This document shows positions 49,567 to 58,545 of a stretch of 64,000 nucleotides of DNA, in pieces. The position numbers and the translations under genes were made by a program. Origin of the DNA: Prorocentrum cordatum (lineage: Eukaryota > Sar > Dinophyceae > Prorocentrales > Prorocentraceae); contig CAUYUJ010014324.1 of assembly GCA_963575745.1 (NCBI GenBank), forward strand, positions 7,501-71,500, in the 5' to 3' direction. A model generated the notes under the pieces. It made no database searches and was not told the origin of the DNA. It saw nothing but the letters and a program-made list of their open reading frames with translations. Each line of letters opens with the position of its first letter. Position 1 is the first letter of the stretch.

Positions 49567-49682
49567 CTAGTTGTGCGCATCACAGACATACATCCCCGCC
49601 TCCACGGCGCTGCCCGGTGGGGCCCGGTGCTCGTCGTCCAGGCACAGCTCGGTGTCGTGGGAGTTGAGCATGGAGAGCAGGC
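49567..49682 (-). CDS. Candidate terminal exon (unit 1 of three homologous exon-like units)
   Basis: Minus strand: a pyrimidine-rich tract ending CTCCTCCTCCAG (the complement of the GGA block at 49683 onward) is a good 3' splice site. The following exon starts GCCTGCTCTCC and stays open for about 38 codons to a TAG at 49567-49569. It encodes a Leu-Cys-Leu-Asp motif and a terminal Cys-Asp-x-His-Asn, vaguely like ricin-type lectin repeats, but too short to assign. It aligns with 50945-51030 and 51541-51635. Confidence 0.35.
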
Positions 49683-49720
49683 CTGGAGGAGGAGACGGAG
49701 GTGGATGTGGAGGAGGAAGA

Positions 49721-49751
<31 letters not shown>

Positions 49752-49985
49752 GAGGAGGAGGAGGAGGAGAGGAGGAGGAGGAGGAGGGAGGAGGAGGAGG
49801 AGGAGGATTAGGAGGAGGCGGAGGAGGAGGAGGGAGGAGGAGGAGGAGGAGGCGGAGGAGGAGGCGGGGGAGGAGCGTGAGAGGAGGAGGGGAGGAAGAA
49901 GAGGAGGAGGGGAGGGAGGAGCGAAGAGGAGGAGGACGAGGAGGCGGAGGCGGAGGAGGAGGAGGAGAAGGAGGAGGACGACGAC
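49683..49985. repeat. (GGA)n block
   Basis: GGA triplets with GCGGAGG interruptions over 300 bp, complementary to a long CCT tract upstream of the candidate exon. Gly/Arg/Glu homopolymer frames are ignored. Confidence 0.95.
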
Positions 49986-50190
49986 AACGGCGCCCTCCTT
50001 GCAGGACTCTGGACTGGGACCACGTGGTCCAGAAGCGCTACCAACCCCTTCTGGTGCCCTCGTCGAGGTGCCTCCCAGCTCGGGCCACGGCAGCGCGAGG
50101 AGGCGTCGGGTCAATGTTCGCGGGGAGCGAGAGGTGGACTCGAGGTACCCCCTTGCTCGAAGAACGCCCGCTTGCGCAAACATGAACTTT

Positions 50191-50320
50191 CGGAGATCCG
50201 CGCGGATTTCTTGGATTGCCGCTGGGGCCCCCTGGCGGCGCCTCCTGCGCCGCCCCTGGCGCGCTCCGCGTGCCAGGGAGGGTGGTCCAGCACCGATCCA
50301 AGAGATCAGCGCGGACCTCT
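50191..50320. mobile_element. CCGCGCGGATTTCTTGGAT foldback element, best copy
   Basis: Left arm GGAGATCCGCGCGGATTTCT TGGAT in two parts, right arm ATCCAAGAGATCAGCGCGGA. The arms pair over about 25 bp around a GC-rich middle. Copies at 52558-52645, 58325-58460, 59890-59977, and half-copies at 11067, 15120 and 59511. Confidence 0.7.
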
Positions 50321-50397
50321 AAACGTTGTTGCTTATGTGCTTTCCTTGTTCTTAGACTTACCCTCCGCCCGCCAGATCGACACCTTCCCTAAGACGA

Positions 50398-50570
50398 ACG
50401 CAAGACGAGGATAGCATCGGATGAGGATACATCGAGAATCTCTGAGATCCGGCGGCTCTGGTGGATGCCTTGGGCGCCGCGGCCTTCTCAGAGCATTCCG
50501 GAACGCTCTGAGAGCGTTCCGGGAACGGATTTATCCTCGTCCTGGCCCCGTCCGATTCCCCGTCCTCTCC
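50398..50570. repeat. GAATCTCTGA / GGCGCCGCGGCC repeat, copy 3
   Basis: GAGAATCTCTGAGATCCGGC, GGCGCCGCGGCCTTCTCAGA, GAACGCTCTGAGAGCGTTCC and CCTCGTCCTGGCCCCGTCCG in family order. Confidence 0.65.
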
Positions 50571-50759
50571 GACGCTGTGGCCGGGAAGGAGCAGCTGGGT
50601 GAACGGGGGACAGGCGGTTGCTCTTCGTGCCGACTGGCAGGAGCGGCGGAGTGCGGTACCGAAGCGGCCGTTCGCCAGGAGGCTACGTGAGCGGTAGATC
50701 GTAGATTAGGCCAATATTTTGGGAAACTCTTTCTAACATATACCGCCTCGGTACTGTAG

Positions 50760-50878
50760 CCTTTCGTGGCCTTTTGCGGCCTGCAGTGTATTATTGGCGG
50801 CCATTTCGTGGCCTTTAGTCGCCCACTGGCAGCCTTTAGCGGCCCTTAGGGGCCTTCAGCTGCCTTCAGTAGCCTCTT
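50760..50878 (+). repeat. GGCCTTTAG minisatellite
   Basis: Imperfect 11-13 bp units around TTTCGTGGCC, TTTAGTCGCC, CTTCAGCTGCC. Confidence 0.6.
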
Positions 50879-50944
50879 CAACAATGCAAAGAGCTGCATT
50901 TTGGATGTGGAACTGGGTTCCAAACAGACCCGCTCAGCGTAGAG

Positions 50945-51030
50945 AGTCCGGCCAGAAGCTGCCGTCGTTGGGGGGCACAGCTTGGTGCCGCTGGAGTTGG
51001 GCATCGAGTGCAGGCTGGCCGCCGTGGAGG
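50945..51030 (-). other. Exon-like unit 2 of three
   Basis: Minus strand GCCTGCACTCGATGCCCAAC, CGGCACCAAGCTGTGCC, AACGACGGCAGCTTCTGG aligns with unit 1 (GCCTGCTCTCCATGCTCAAC ... GAGCTGTGCC) and unit 3 (AACAACGGCAGCTTTGG). Borders unclear. Confidence 0.35.
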
Positions 51031-51047
51031 AGAAAGCTGAATGGGGT

Positions 51048-51205
51048 CCTGGGACACACAAAGAAATACACACAAATAACATGATTCCCCATATTTTCAT
51101 TTTTTTGATTTTTGTCTCCCCCCCACTTCCATATTTTCCCATATTTTTTCAAAGGATCGACGATTAATTTGTCTGTGTTTTTTTTGTTCCCTCCTGAAAT
51201 CTGTC
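51048..51205. repeat. GGGACACA / TGTGTCTG repeat, copy 2
   Basis: GGGACACACAAAGAAATACA, TTTTTGTCTCCCCCCC, ACTTCCATATTTTCCCAT, GTCTGTG and CCCTCCTGAA. Closest to 54946-55098. Confidence 0.65.
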
Positions 51206-51310
51206 TGGCGGGCGGAGCACGACACCGAAGAGGCAACTCGCCGGAACCATTGAGCGAGCCACCAATGCGGAGCATCCTCTGGGCCTACCTACTTAGAACT
51301 AGGGCTAGGC

Positions 51311-51459
51311 TTAGGTCGGGCCTGTCCCCCTACAGCGGGGTTCTCGACGAAAACCAAAACAAATTCAAAACATACACCAAAACAATCAATAACAACTCAA
51401 AAAATCGACCCCACAGTATGTCTTGACTATTTTTCAATATTTGGACAGGCTCGACTTAA
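51311..51459. mobile_element. GTCGGGC-TIR element with GGCTAGGC duplication
   Basis: 149 bp, starts TTAGGTCGGGCCTGTCCCC, ends TTGGACAGGCTCGACTTAA region. GGCTAGGC flanks both sides exactly (51303-51310 and 51460-51467). AT-rich interior. Confidence 0.88.
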
Positions 51460-51540
51460 GGCTAGGCGCCATGGCCTTCATGTACTGTCGTGTGGGAAGC
51501 ACGCATGCGTGCCACGTGCCCTCGCCAGAAGAGGGTCAGT

Positions 51541-51635
51541 AGGCGGCAGATCGCAGAGACCCAGACCAAAGCTGCCGTTGTTGAGGACGGAGCGTGGCGC
51601 CGAGGGAGTCGAGCAAGGGGAGCAGGCCCGCTGCG
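51541..51635 (-). other. Exon-like unit 3 of three
   Basis: Preceded on the minus strand by CGCCGCCGCAG, then GGCCTGCTCCCCTTGCTCGA, homologous to unit 1. About 30 codons open to a TGA. Confidence 0.3.
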
Positions 51636-51743
51636 GCGGCGGAGCACGATGCCGCAGCAGCAGCTTGCTGCAGGGGGTGCGGCAAGCTCGTGCCTCGACG
51701 GCATGCCGCTCGACTCCCAGAGCCCCTTCCAGGGCCCACGACG

Positions 51744-51870
51744 CAGTCAACCCGCATGAGAAGGACGCACCACGAGGACGCAGGGGACCTGGAAGGCCTC
51801 TCCGAGCGGGCCGCGGCCCGCGAAGGCGGCCGAGGATGGGCCGAAGAGACAAAGGACGCACGGGCAACCC
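51744..51870. mobile_element. AGTCAACC / AAGGATG element, partial copy
   Basis: AGTCAACCCGCATGAGAAGG terminus, GACGCAGGGGACCTGGAAGG, GGCCGAGGATGGGCCGAAGA. Runs into the CTC tract at 51888, which probably replaced its right end. Confidence 0.55.
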
Positions 51871-51887
51871 CTTCGCCCATCCTGTCC

Positions 51888-52132
51888 TCCTCCTCCTCCT
51901 CCTCCTCTCCTCCTCTCCTCCTCCTCTCCTCTCCTCCTCTCCTCCTCCTCCTCCTCCCCCTCCTCCTCCTCCCCCTCCCCTCCCCCCTCCCCCTCCCCCC
52001 ACTCCCCCCCCTCCTCCTCCTCCTCCTCCTCCCTCCTCCTCCTCTCCTCCTCCTCTCTCCTCCCTCCTCCTCCTCCTCCTCCTCCTCCTCCGCCTCCTCC
52101 TCCTCCTCCTCCTCCTCCTCCTCCCCGCCCCC
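51888..52132. repeat. (CTC)n tract with C-rich interruptions
   Basis: CTC triplets, CCCCCTCC stretches and a final C run. Leu/Pro/Ser and Glu/Gly/Arg frames through it are artefacts. Confidence 0.95.
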
Positions 52133-52331
52133 CCCCCCTGGATTGCTGTGCGGGCCGAGCGTGGCCCTCACCTCAGCGCCCTGACTGCAGGAGGCTCCGG
52201 CCCAGAAGCGGCTCGTGCTGGGCGGGGCGCCCTTCTCGGCCCTCGGAGCCGCGCTCCGCCCGCGGCGGCCGACGGAGGGCGCCCCTACAGGAGGGACCCT
52301 CGCGGTCGCAGCCTGGCCCTCGGAGCACGTG

Positions 52332-52487
52332 ATGGGCCTGTTTTCCACCACCACCACCACCATAAGTTGGAGGGGGGGAGGAGGTGCAGGACGAGGGGGA
52401 GGAGGACGAGGAGGAGGAGGAGGAGGAGGAGGAGGAGGACCCCCTCCCCCTCCAACTTATGGTGGTGGTGGTGGAAAACAAGCCCAT
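52332..52487. repeat. Hairpin with 45 bp arms enclosing a GGA repeat
   Basis: ATGGGCCTGTTTTCCACCAC ... CATAAGTTGGAGGGGG is mirrored by CCCCCTCCAACTTATGG ... GTGGAAAACAAGCCCAT, nearly perfect except one extra CCA triplet. The spacer of about 60 bp is GGA-rich. Confidence 0.92.
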
Positions 52488-52557
52488 GAGCACGGGCAGG
52501 GCACGCCACGAGAGCGCGGCCGCAGGCGGGGGACGAGCGATGACGCAAGCGTAACGC

Positions 52558-52645
52558 CTCCGAGGTCCGCGCGGATCCCTCGGGGCGGCGCTGGGGCCTC
52601 CCGGGCGGCGCCCCCGGCGTCGATCCGGGAAATCCGCGCGGAGCT
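52558..52645. mobile_element. CCGCGCGGATTTCTTGGAT foldback element, short copy
   Basis: GAGGTCCGCGCGGATCCCTC and ATCCGGGAAATCCGCGCGGA pair as arms. The middle GGCGGCGCTGGGGCCTCCCG is itself partly palindromic. Confidence 0.65.
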
Positions 52646-52665
52646 CACACAAGTTCTGTTGATGC

Positions 52666-52809
52666 CAGGGCCGGACCTAAACGCTGTCTTTCGTTATGTG
52701 TTCGCTTTGGTTTTTGCTTTGCTCTACCTGCTTTCCTGTACCTCCCTGCTTGAAACGAAAAGCAAGACACAGCCGAAGTCCAGCAAAACGTCGTTTAGGT
52801 CCAGCCCTG
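52666..52809. mobile_element. CAGGGC hAT-type MITE, copy 1
   Basis: 144 bp, begins CAGGGCCGGACCTAAACG and ends CGTTTAGGTCCAGCCCTG, inverted ends of about 18 bp. Flanks GTTGATGC (52658-52665) and GCTGATGC (52810-52817) match at 7 of 8. CAG-starting ends with an 8 bp duplication are typical of the hAT superfamily. Confidence 0.88.
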
Positions 52810-53200
52810 GCTGATGCAGTGCCTCTCCTTCGACGCGAGAGTGCGAGCACAGCCTCGCCAGAGGCCCGAGCGCAAGAGCGCGAGCACAGCTCCGCCAGAG
52901 GCCCGAGGCACGTCGGGGTGCCCAGAGCGACGGGCACCCCGAGGCGGAGCACGCCGCCACAGACAGACCGAGGGAACGCACGGGCCCCCCTCCCAGGCTG
53001 GGGATGCTCGTGCACGGGGAAGGATCGGCGGCGGGCGAGGGGGGGAAGTGAGAAGGAGAAGGCCTTCCCAGAAGGCGGCGGGCCTCCTCAGAGGCCCTCG
53101 GGCCTTCGGGGAAGTCGCCTGCCTCTCCGCGAGGAGAGCTCAGAAGACTTCTCGGAAGGCCGGGGGACTTCTGAGCCTTCTGAGAAAGCCTTCTCCTTCT

Positions 53201-53433
53201 TTGAGCAGGGACCGATCGTCCCTGCATTCCTATAGTCCCACCACGAAAGATTCTTAGAACCCAAAATGTTCCACGAACAAAATAAAATGTTCTTAGAACA
53301 TAGCCCCGATGCGTTATAACAAGACAGACCCCGCCAGAAATGTTCTAAGAACATTCCGTGGGAACCACAAAAGGTTCTTAGAACATTGTTTGGTAGGGCT
53401 ATAGGCACGCCGGGACGCTTCGCCACTGCTTGA
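53201..53433. mobile_element. TTGAGCAGGGAC MITE-like element, copy 3
   Basis: TTGAGCAGGGACCGATCGTC at left, GACGCTTCGCCACTGCTTGA at right. The interior matches 16203-16432, including AGAAATGTTCTAAGAACATT and GGTTCTTAGAACATTGTTTG. Confidence 0.78.
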
Positions 53434-53534
53434 TTCTCACTTCACCTCGGGCTCGCCACCGAGAGGGGACTTCTGAGAAGGCCTTCCCCTTGGGGAGACC
53501 AACAGGTACCAATACCTCCACTCCCAGGACCCCC

Positions 53535-53640
53535 CCCCTGGGGTGCGTTCTGACCAGAATTTCGAGGCGAATCCGGCGGTGGCGACGAGGGCCTCCCAGG
53601 AGGCCCAAAAAGGGGAAAACGAGGCAAGGATATAGAGGTA
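53535..53640. repeat. Interspersed repeat shared with 4318-4440
   Basis: GCGTTCTGACCAGAATTTCG, AGGCGAATCC, GTGGCGACGAGGGCCTCCCA, GGAGGCCCAAAAAGG. Confidence 0.55.
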
Positions 53641-54032
53641 TAGGTACCCTGGCCTCCTCTGACCCCTGCCCCCTCTCCCCCCGGCTCGCCGCCGAGAGGG
53701 GAAAAGGGGGGGGGGGCCCGCTCCGCGGGGAGCGGGAGGCCCGGGCACGGAGCTCGGGACGCGGACGCCCTGGGGACCGCGGCGGTGGGACGGCAGGCGG
53801 CGCCGAGGCGCGCGTGGGCCAGCGCCGGCGGCGCGGCACGCGAAGCCGGAGCTCCCGACCGGCATCTCGAGCTCGGGCCGGGCGTGAGGGGGGGAGAGCA
53901 GAGGGGGGGGGGTCCGAGAAGCAGCTCACACAGCTCACGGGGCACTTTTGACGAGGGAAGTGAGAAGGAGAAGGCCTCCTCAGAATTCCTTCAGCAGCCC
54001 CCCGGTCCTCTGAGGAGTTCCCTGAGCTTTCT

Positions 54033-54204
54033 CGGGTCGGGGGTGAGAATCAGCTCACGTAGTACAGCTGATTTTCCCGGCGCCTCCCAGCGCCGGGAGG
54101 CGCCCATGTATCGAGGAAGGGGCCCCTCGGTGGGGCCGAAACCAGCTGCATGCAGCAGATTTCGTACCCCCCCCCTTTCCTAATCCCCCCATTTCGTCCA
54201 GCCC
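54033..54204. mobile_element. GGGCGAAAGGGGGG MITE-like element, copy 1
   Basis: Contains GAGAATCAGCTCACGTAG, GGCGCCTCCCAGCGCCGGGA (a palindrome), GGGGCCCCTCGGTGGGGCCG and AACCAGCTGCATGCAGCAGA. The right end CCCCCCATTTCGTCCAGCCC lies two bases from the next element. Copies: 60400-60588 and 62641-62834. Confidence 0.65.
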
Positions 54205-54206
54205 AA

Positions 54207-54364
54207 TAAGTCGGGCCTGTCCTCCTACAGGGGCATTTTTGACGAGAAATAAAAAATAGTCGAACAATACCCAAACATTGACAACAAATGCTAAAACAAT
54301 GGTCCCCCGACCACTTTTTGACTATTCTTGAATATTCCTCCTTGCGAAGGACAGGCCCGACTTA
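54207..54364. mobile_element. GTCGGGC-TIR element, complete, abutting the previous one
   Basis: TAAGTCGGGCCTGTCCTCC to GGACAGGCCCGACTTA. The 8 bp outside each end do not match, so the insertion footprint has been lost or the neighbour was altered. Confidence 0.8.
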
Positions 54365-54388
54365 ACCGTAATCAGGACGATGCCCATA

Positions 54389-54389
<1 letters not shown>

Positions 54390-54421
<32 letters not shown>
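54390..54421. repeat. (GA)n microsatellite
   Basis: GAGAGA dinucleotides, about 15 units. Confidence 0.95.
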
Positions 54422-54422
<1 letters not shown>

Positions 54423-54848
54423 CGAGGGCGCGCAGTCTTGACGAGGGGGAACCTTTGGGGAGGACCAGCTCGGGGGGTCGGGGGGAAGGCGGCCCGGAAC
54501 CGGCGATACACACCGCCGACAGATCGGCGGTGGGCGCCCGGCAACCAAGCCGCACGCTCCCGGGTGGGGTGGCCTGTCGGGCCCCTGTCGGCGATCACTG
54601 GGCGATCGGGGGGTCGATGCACCCCCCCTGAGCCCACACGGCATGTTTGGGTCGTGTCGACCCCAGCGCTGGTTCCTGAAACCGCGGGGATCGTTCAGCC
54701 TTGAAAGATCGGCCGTTTCAGAAACGCCAGATCGTTCAGCGATGGGCCGACTCTGGGTCGCTGGCGGCGTTCAACATTGAGCGGAGGCGGCGGGGTCGCC
54801 GCCGGTCGGCACGACGCGGACCTACCGTGCCCTCGTGTTGTTGCCTCC

Positions 54849-54932
54849 TGGCTTTCGGACCCTAACTCGGCTCTCCGGCGGCCTCTGGGACGATCTGGGC
54901 ACACCCCCAGAACGCCTTCGGCGAGGCGCTAT
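54849..54932. repeat. CCGGCGGCC / GGCGAGGCG interspersed repeat
   Basis: AACTCGGCTCTCCGGCGGCC, GACGATCTGGGCAC, CCTTCGGCGAGGCGC. Related to 61130-61262 and 2578-2690. Confidence 0.5.
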
Positions 54933-54945
54933 AGATAAATGGGCC

Positions 54946-55098
54946 CTGGGACACACTAATAAATACACACAAATCCCAAGATTTCCCATATTTCCGTGTA
55001 TTTTCTGGGTTTTCGTCTTCCCCCCATTGTCCATGTTTTCCCATCTATTCCCGGGGATCCACGATCAATTGTGTCTGTGTCTTTCCCCCTCCTGAACA
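54946..55098. repeat. GGGACACA / TGTGTCTG repeat, copy 3
   Basis: GGGACACACTAATAAATACA, TTTTCGTCTTCCCCCC, CCATGTTTTCCCATCTATTC, TTGTGTCTGTG, CCCCCTCCTGAA. Confidence 0.65.
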
Positions 55099-55280
55099 GA
55101 GAGAGTATCCCGAGGCTGGAAGCCCGCCGAGACCCAGCGAGAACGCCCGAAAACCTCGAGCCTCGAGCCCAGCGCCTCCCCCGGGGCTGCGCCCGAGACA
55201 CGAGCCTGCCGCAGGCGGCAGGTCGTGCGAGAGGGTGGGGCCAGACGTTGCCTCTGTCGGGGAGGGCACCCTCCTCGGGT

Positions 55281-55385
55281 TGGGTCGGGCACGTCCTCCC
55301 ACCGGCGGATTTTGGAGTAACAGTGGTCCCCAGACTATCTCTGGACTACTTTTGAATAGAGTCCCCCCTGCAGAGGGACATGGGG
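55281..55385. mobile_element. GTCGGGC-TIR element, internally shortened
   Basis: GGGTCGGGCACGTCCTCCCA, GGCGGATTTTGG, CCCCAGACTATCTCTGGACT, CCCCTGCAGAGGGACATGGG. Only about 105 bp. The last bases of the right terminus are missing. Confidence 0.6.
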
Positions 55386-55423
55386 AGATTCATGGCCCCC
55401 GCCATCAGATCCCCCCCCACACC

Positions 55424-55554
55424 CTGACCGTCCAGTGCAAACAAATAGCCCTCCAAATCTATAGACCTATCTGGACCGCCCAAAACCTCGACAGGAATCA
55501 GGATGTCGAGGTCCTGGTGCTATTTTTTTGTTGCCTTCCTGGAAGGTCAGGGTA
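55424..55554. mobile_element. CTGACCTTCCAG inverted-repeat element, copy 3
   Basis: CTGACCGTCCAG to CTGGAAGGTCAG. Contains ATCTATAGACCTATCTGGAC and an inner CCTCGACA / TGTCGAGG palindrome. Confidence 0.75.
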
Positions 55555-55683
55555 ATCATGACCCTCCTCTCTGCCGCCCCCGAGAGGTCAGGACCCTCCC
55601 TGAAGCCGGTTTCTTTCATCCCGAGTCGTCTCTTGTCTGTCCAGAGGCCTGGCTGGCGAGGGCCCCCAGAGGCCGAGCCCAGA

Positions 55684-55880
55684 GCTAGGTCGGGCGTGCC
55701 CCCCCAGAGGCGGATTTTGGATGAACAACTATATCTATATCTATATCTATATCTATATATATGTGTATAAAGATGCCCCGAAAATGCTAAACACAAATCC
55801 CCCCCAAAAATAAAATCGTCCCCAGACCATTGTTGGACTATGTTTGAACCTTCCCCCTCGAGAGGGACGCGCCCGACTTC
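55684..55880. mobile_element. GTCGGGC-TIR element carrying a TATATC microsatellite
   Basis: CTAGGTCGGGCGTGCCCCCC to GGGACGCGCCCGACTTC. About six TATATC units after 55730 extend the interior. AGCCCAGA and AGCCCAGC flank the ends (55676 and 55881), matching at 7 of 8. Confidence 0.82.
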
Positions 55881-56092
55881 AGCCCAGCGAAGAGCCTCCC
55901 GGTCGTGCTGTTCTCGCGGCGCGAGGCGGTCCGGGAGCCCTTCCGGCGAGGGCCTCCCGGCATGGCCTCCCGGCCCCCCCCCCTCTCGCGCCCGCCGCCT
56001 GCTCGGGGCGGGCCTGCGGGGCCCAGGGGATCGGCCCCCCGCGGGTGGCGGCTTGGGCGTGGACTTCCCCTGCGCCCCCCCCCCCCCCAACC

Positions 56093-56220
56093 CTGACCTT
56101 CCAGAGTGCAACAAGTACCCCTCCAGATCTATAGACCTGTCTGGACCGCCCAAAGCCTCGACACAGGAATCAGGATGCCGAGGTCCTGGTGCTATTTTTT
56201 TTAGCCCTCCTGGAAGGTCA
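56093..56220. mobile_element. CTGACCTTCCAG inverted-repeat element, copy 4
   Basis: CTGACCTTCCAGAGTGCAAC to CTCCTGGAAGGTCA, sharing nearly the whole interior with copy 3 540 bp upstream. Confidence 0.75.
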
Positions 56221-56224
56221 CGGT

Positions 56225-57005
56225 TCCCAGGGAAGGGGGCCCTCTCCCCGTCGATCCCGCTCCCGGGAGGGGCGGGCCGGGCGGCGGGGCGGCGGCGGCG
56301 GAGCGGTCTCCCCGCCTGCGGGCGGCAGCCCGCGGGGGGGCGGGGCCGCCGCCCTGCCCAGCGCCTGGCAGCGGGCCCGCAGCTCCGCGACGCTGAGCTG
56401 CGGGGCCTCGCCCGCGGGGGGGGTGTGGGGGGGGCACTTTTGGGAGGTGGATCTCTCAAGCAGAAAAATGACAAAAACATAAACCAAAAAATGAGAAAAA
56501 CATGTTTCATTTTTAACCATTTCCAGCTCTCCAAGAGCGGAAAGTTGGAAATGGGAAAAAAATGCCCAGGCCATTTTTAACGCCAACCAAGCTCAAGCTC
56601 TCCGCCGCCTCTGGCGGTGTGCGCTGCGAGCAGGGACGCGGCAACGCCACAGGAAAGCGCGGCACTGACAGTGTAGCTCCGCACACGCGACACATGTTGA
56701 CGAGAAGGAACACAGCAAAGCCACAGGCGAGCGAGGCATTGACAGTGTAGCTCAACATTGACATGGTGGTGGTCGGGGAGCCCCAAAAAAGGGGGGCGGG
56801 GCTTCGGTCGACCCAAGAGGGGGTTCAGCTGACAGGGGTGGTGCGATAGGCTTGGTGTCATTTGCTGCAAGTGTGTAGTGCGGCGGAGAAACATGTATTG
56901 CAATGTATCGCAGCCATCGTGTATTGCGCGCGAAAGTCGAGCAATACACTTGCGCACCGAGATACACTGCACGCCCCAACGCTAGTGCAACCCCACAAAT
57001 GTATC
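56225..57005. other. No recognised gene; GC-rich then AT-richer spacer
   Basis: 56225-56440 is GC-rich with GGCGGC runs. 56450-56760 is AT-richer and has a GACAGTGTAGCTC direct pair near 56668 and 56740. Frames on both strands show no domain. Confidence 0.4.
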
Positions 57006-57012
57006 GGGGGCG

Positions 57013-57187
57013 CGCAAACATGGATTAGCGATCCATGGATTTGGCTCGCGGTCGCCAAATCCATGGATCGGAGGAGGTGCCCTCTCCAAAATGCGGCCGG
57101 TGCCGCCTCGTTCGGCGGGGGAAATGCGCGATTCCCCATGGAACCGGGACCCGTCGCTAATCCACGCCCCCTAGATCCATGTTTGCG
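57013..57187. mobile_element. CGCAAACATGGATTAGCGATCC element, copy 2
   Basis: Same 175 bp length and inverted ends as 28721-28895, about 90 percent identical by eye. Confidence 0.72.
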
Positions 57188-57235
57188 ATCGCCTGAGTGT
57201 GTTGCACCGAATATGTTGCACCGCCCCCTCGTCGC

Positions 57236-57381
57236 CAGGGCTGAACCTAAACGGTGTTGTTCGTTTTCGTTTTGTTTTCGTTTTCCCTCGTTTTTGTCTC
57301 GAATCCGCCTTTCCCGCAACATGAAGTCGAAACGAAAACGGCCCACGAAATCACCAAAACCACCGTTTATGTCCAGCCGTG
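57236..57381. mobile_element. CAGGGC hAT-type MITE, copy 2
   Basis: CAGGGCTGAACCTAAACGGTG to CGTTTATGTCCAGCCGTG in inverted orientation. CTCGTCGC flanks both ends exactly (57228-57235 and 57382-57389), a perfect 8 bp duplication. Confidence 0.9.
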
Positions 57382-57470
57382 CTCGTCGCTGGACACCCCT
57401 TTTGGGGTCAGCCAGGGGGGCCGCGGGCGGCGGTGCGAGAGGGTCGAGGCCTCGAGGCCGCCCTGAAGCT

Positions 57471-57635
57471 TCAAGTCGGGCACGTCCCCCTGCAGGGAGG
57501 GCGGCCAAAAAAACAGTCCTCAGGTAGTCTGGTGACGGTGCTTCGACGATGTCTGACCAGCTTACGCATCTTTGCGGGCTGTGCTGAATTCTTCTGTCAG
57601 AGTCCGCCTGTAGGAGGACACGCCTGGCCTGACTC
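57471..57635. mobile_element. GTCGGGC-TIR element, diverged
   Basis: TCAAGTCGGGCACGTCCCCC, TGCAGGGAGG at left; CCGCCTGTAGGAGGACACGC CTGGCCTGA at right in two parts. The interior is unlike other copies. Confidence 0.6.
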
Positions 57636-58324
57636 GATCTCCTTCGAGCTGCGGACCGTCTGCTGCCCGATGACACGCGACGCACAGGGATTCCACACGG
57701 AAAGCAAGCACAAAGTAGGTGATGGTGAGGCGGAAGCTTCTGCCCACTGCTCGGTTCGTGGACGGGCCCTTCCCCTGTGGGTGCAGCCTCTGGGCCGTCG
57801 CTCCGTACTCCTCCTCCGTCTCCTCCTTCTCCGTCCGCCTTCCCAGGCCACAGGCCAACCCATTTCCAGAAGAAAGGCCACACCGGATTCCAAGAGGGCG
57901 GGGGGGAGGAGATGCGGGGAGGGTATGGCTGAGGGGGGAAGACAATGCGGGCTAAATGGGCTTCGCCCGCTGAGCGGAATTGTCGAATCCGGCCAGGCCA
58001 CTTGGAGGCTCGTGTAGCCCACTCATACACACGGTGAGGCCAGGCGTAACCCTCCAACGTCCCCGCGCAAACAACCCCCTGAATATCTACTCAGCATCCA
58101 CCGCAGCGATCCAAGCAACGGCCGAACACAGAACACCATCCCCGCATGTGTGTTCCAGTACACGCCGGTCGAAAGAAGTGTGTACGAACATGGAGTAGGA
58201 AGGCGTTGAAGTAGATGAGATCTCCGTCCGCCTGGGAGTAGAGTGGGCTCTGGGATTCAACGACTACCTACTTTCAACAACCAATGGGTACTTGCTGAAT
58301 GAAAATCATAAACATAATGCTTCC

Positions 58325-58460
58325 GAGGTCCGCAAAGATGTCCTTGAATCGGCGCTGCATCCCGCTCCCTGGCGCTCGGAAAACGCCAGGGGTCTCACCA
58401 GAGGCGCTGTCCAGGGGGCCAAGCTCCGATCCAAGAAACCCGCGCGGCGCCCCGCTCGCC
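58325..58460. mobile_element. CCGCGCGGATTTCTTGGAT foldback element, longer copy
   Basis: GAGGTCCGCAAAGATGTCCT TGAATCGGCGCT as left arm; AGCTCCGATCCAAGAAACCC GCGCGG as right arm. Inner CTGGCGCTCGG / AACGCCAGG also pairs. Confidence 0.6.
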
Positions 58461-58501
58461 ATCGCTCGGACGTCCGTTTCCCGTGCACGGTTCGGCTTCG
58501 T

Positions 58502-58545
58502 GCGTATATATATAAATATACATATATGTGTGTGTGTGTGTGTTC
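58502..58545. repeat. TA / TG microsatellite
   Basis: TATATATA, CATATATG, then eight TG units. Confidence 0.9.

Noticed and set aside
49573-50322. Plus-strand Gly/Arg/Glu-rich frames of 200-250 codons
   Set aside because: They lie in the GGA block. The protein-like signal at this locus is on the opposite strand.
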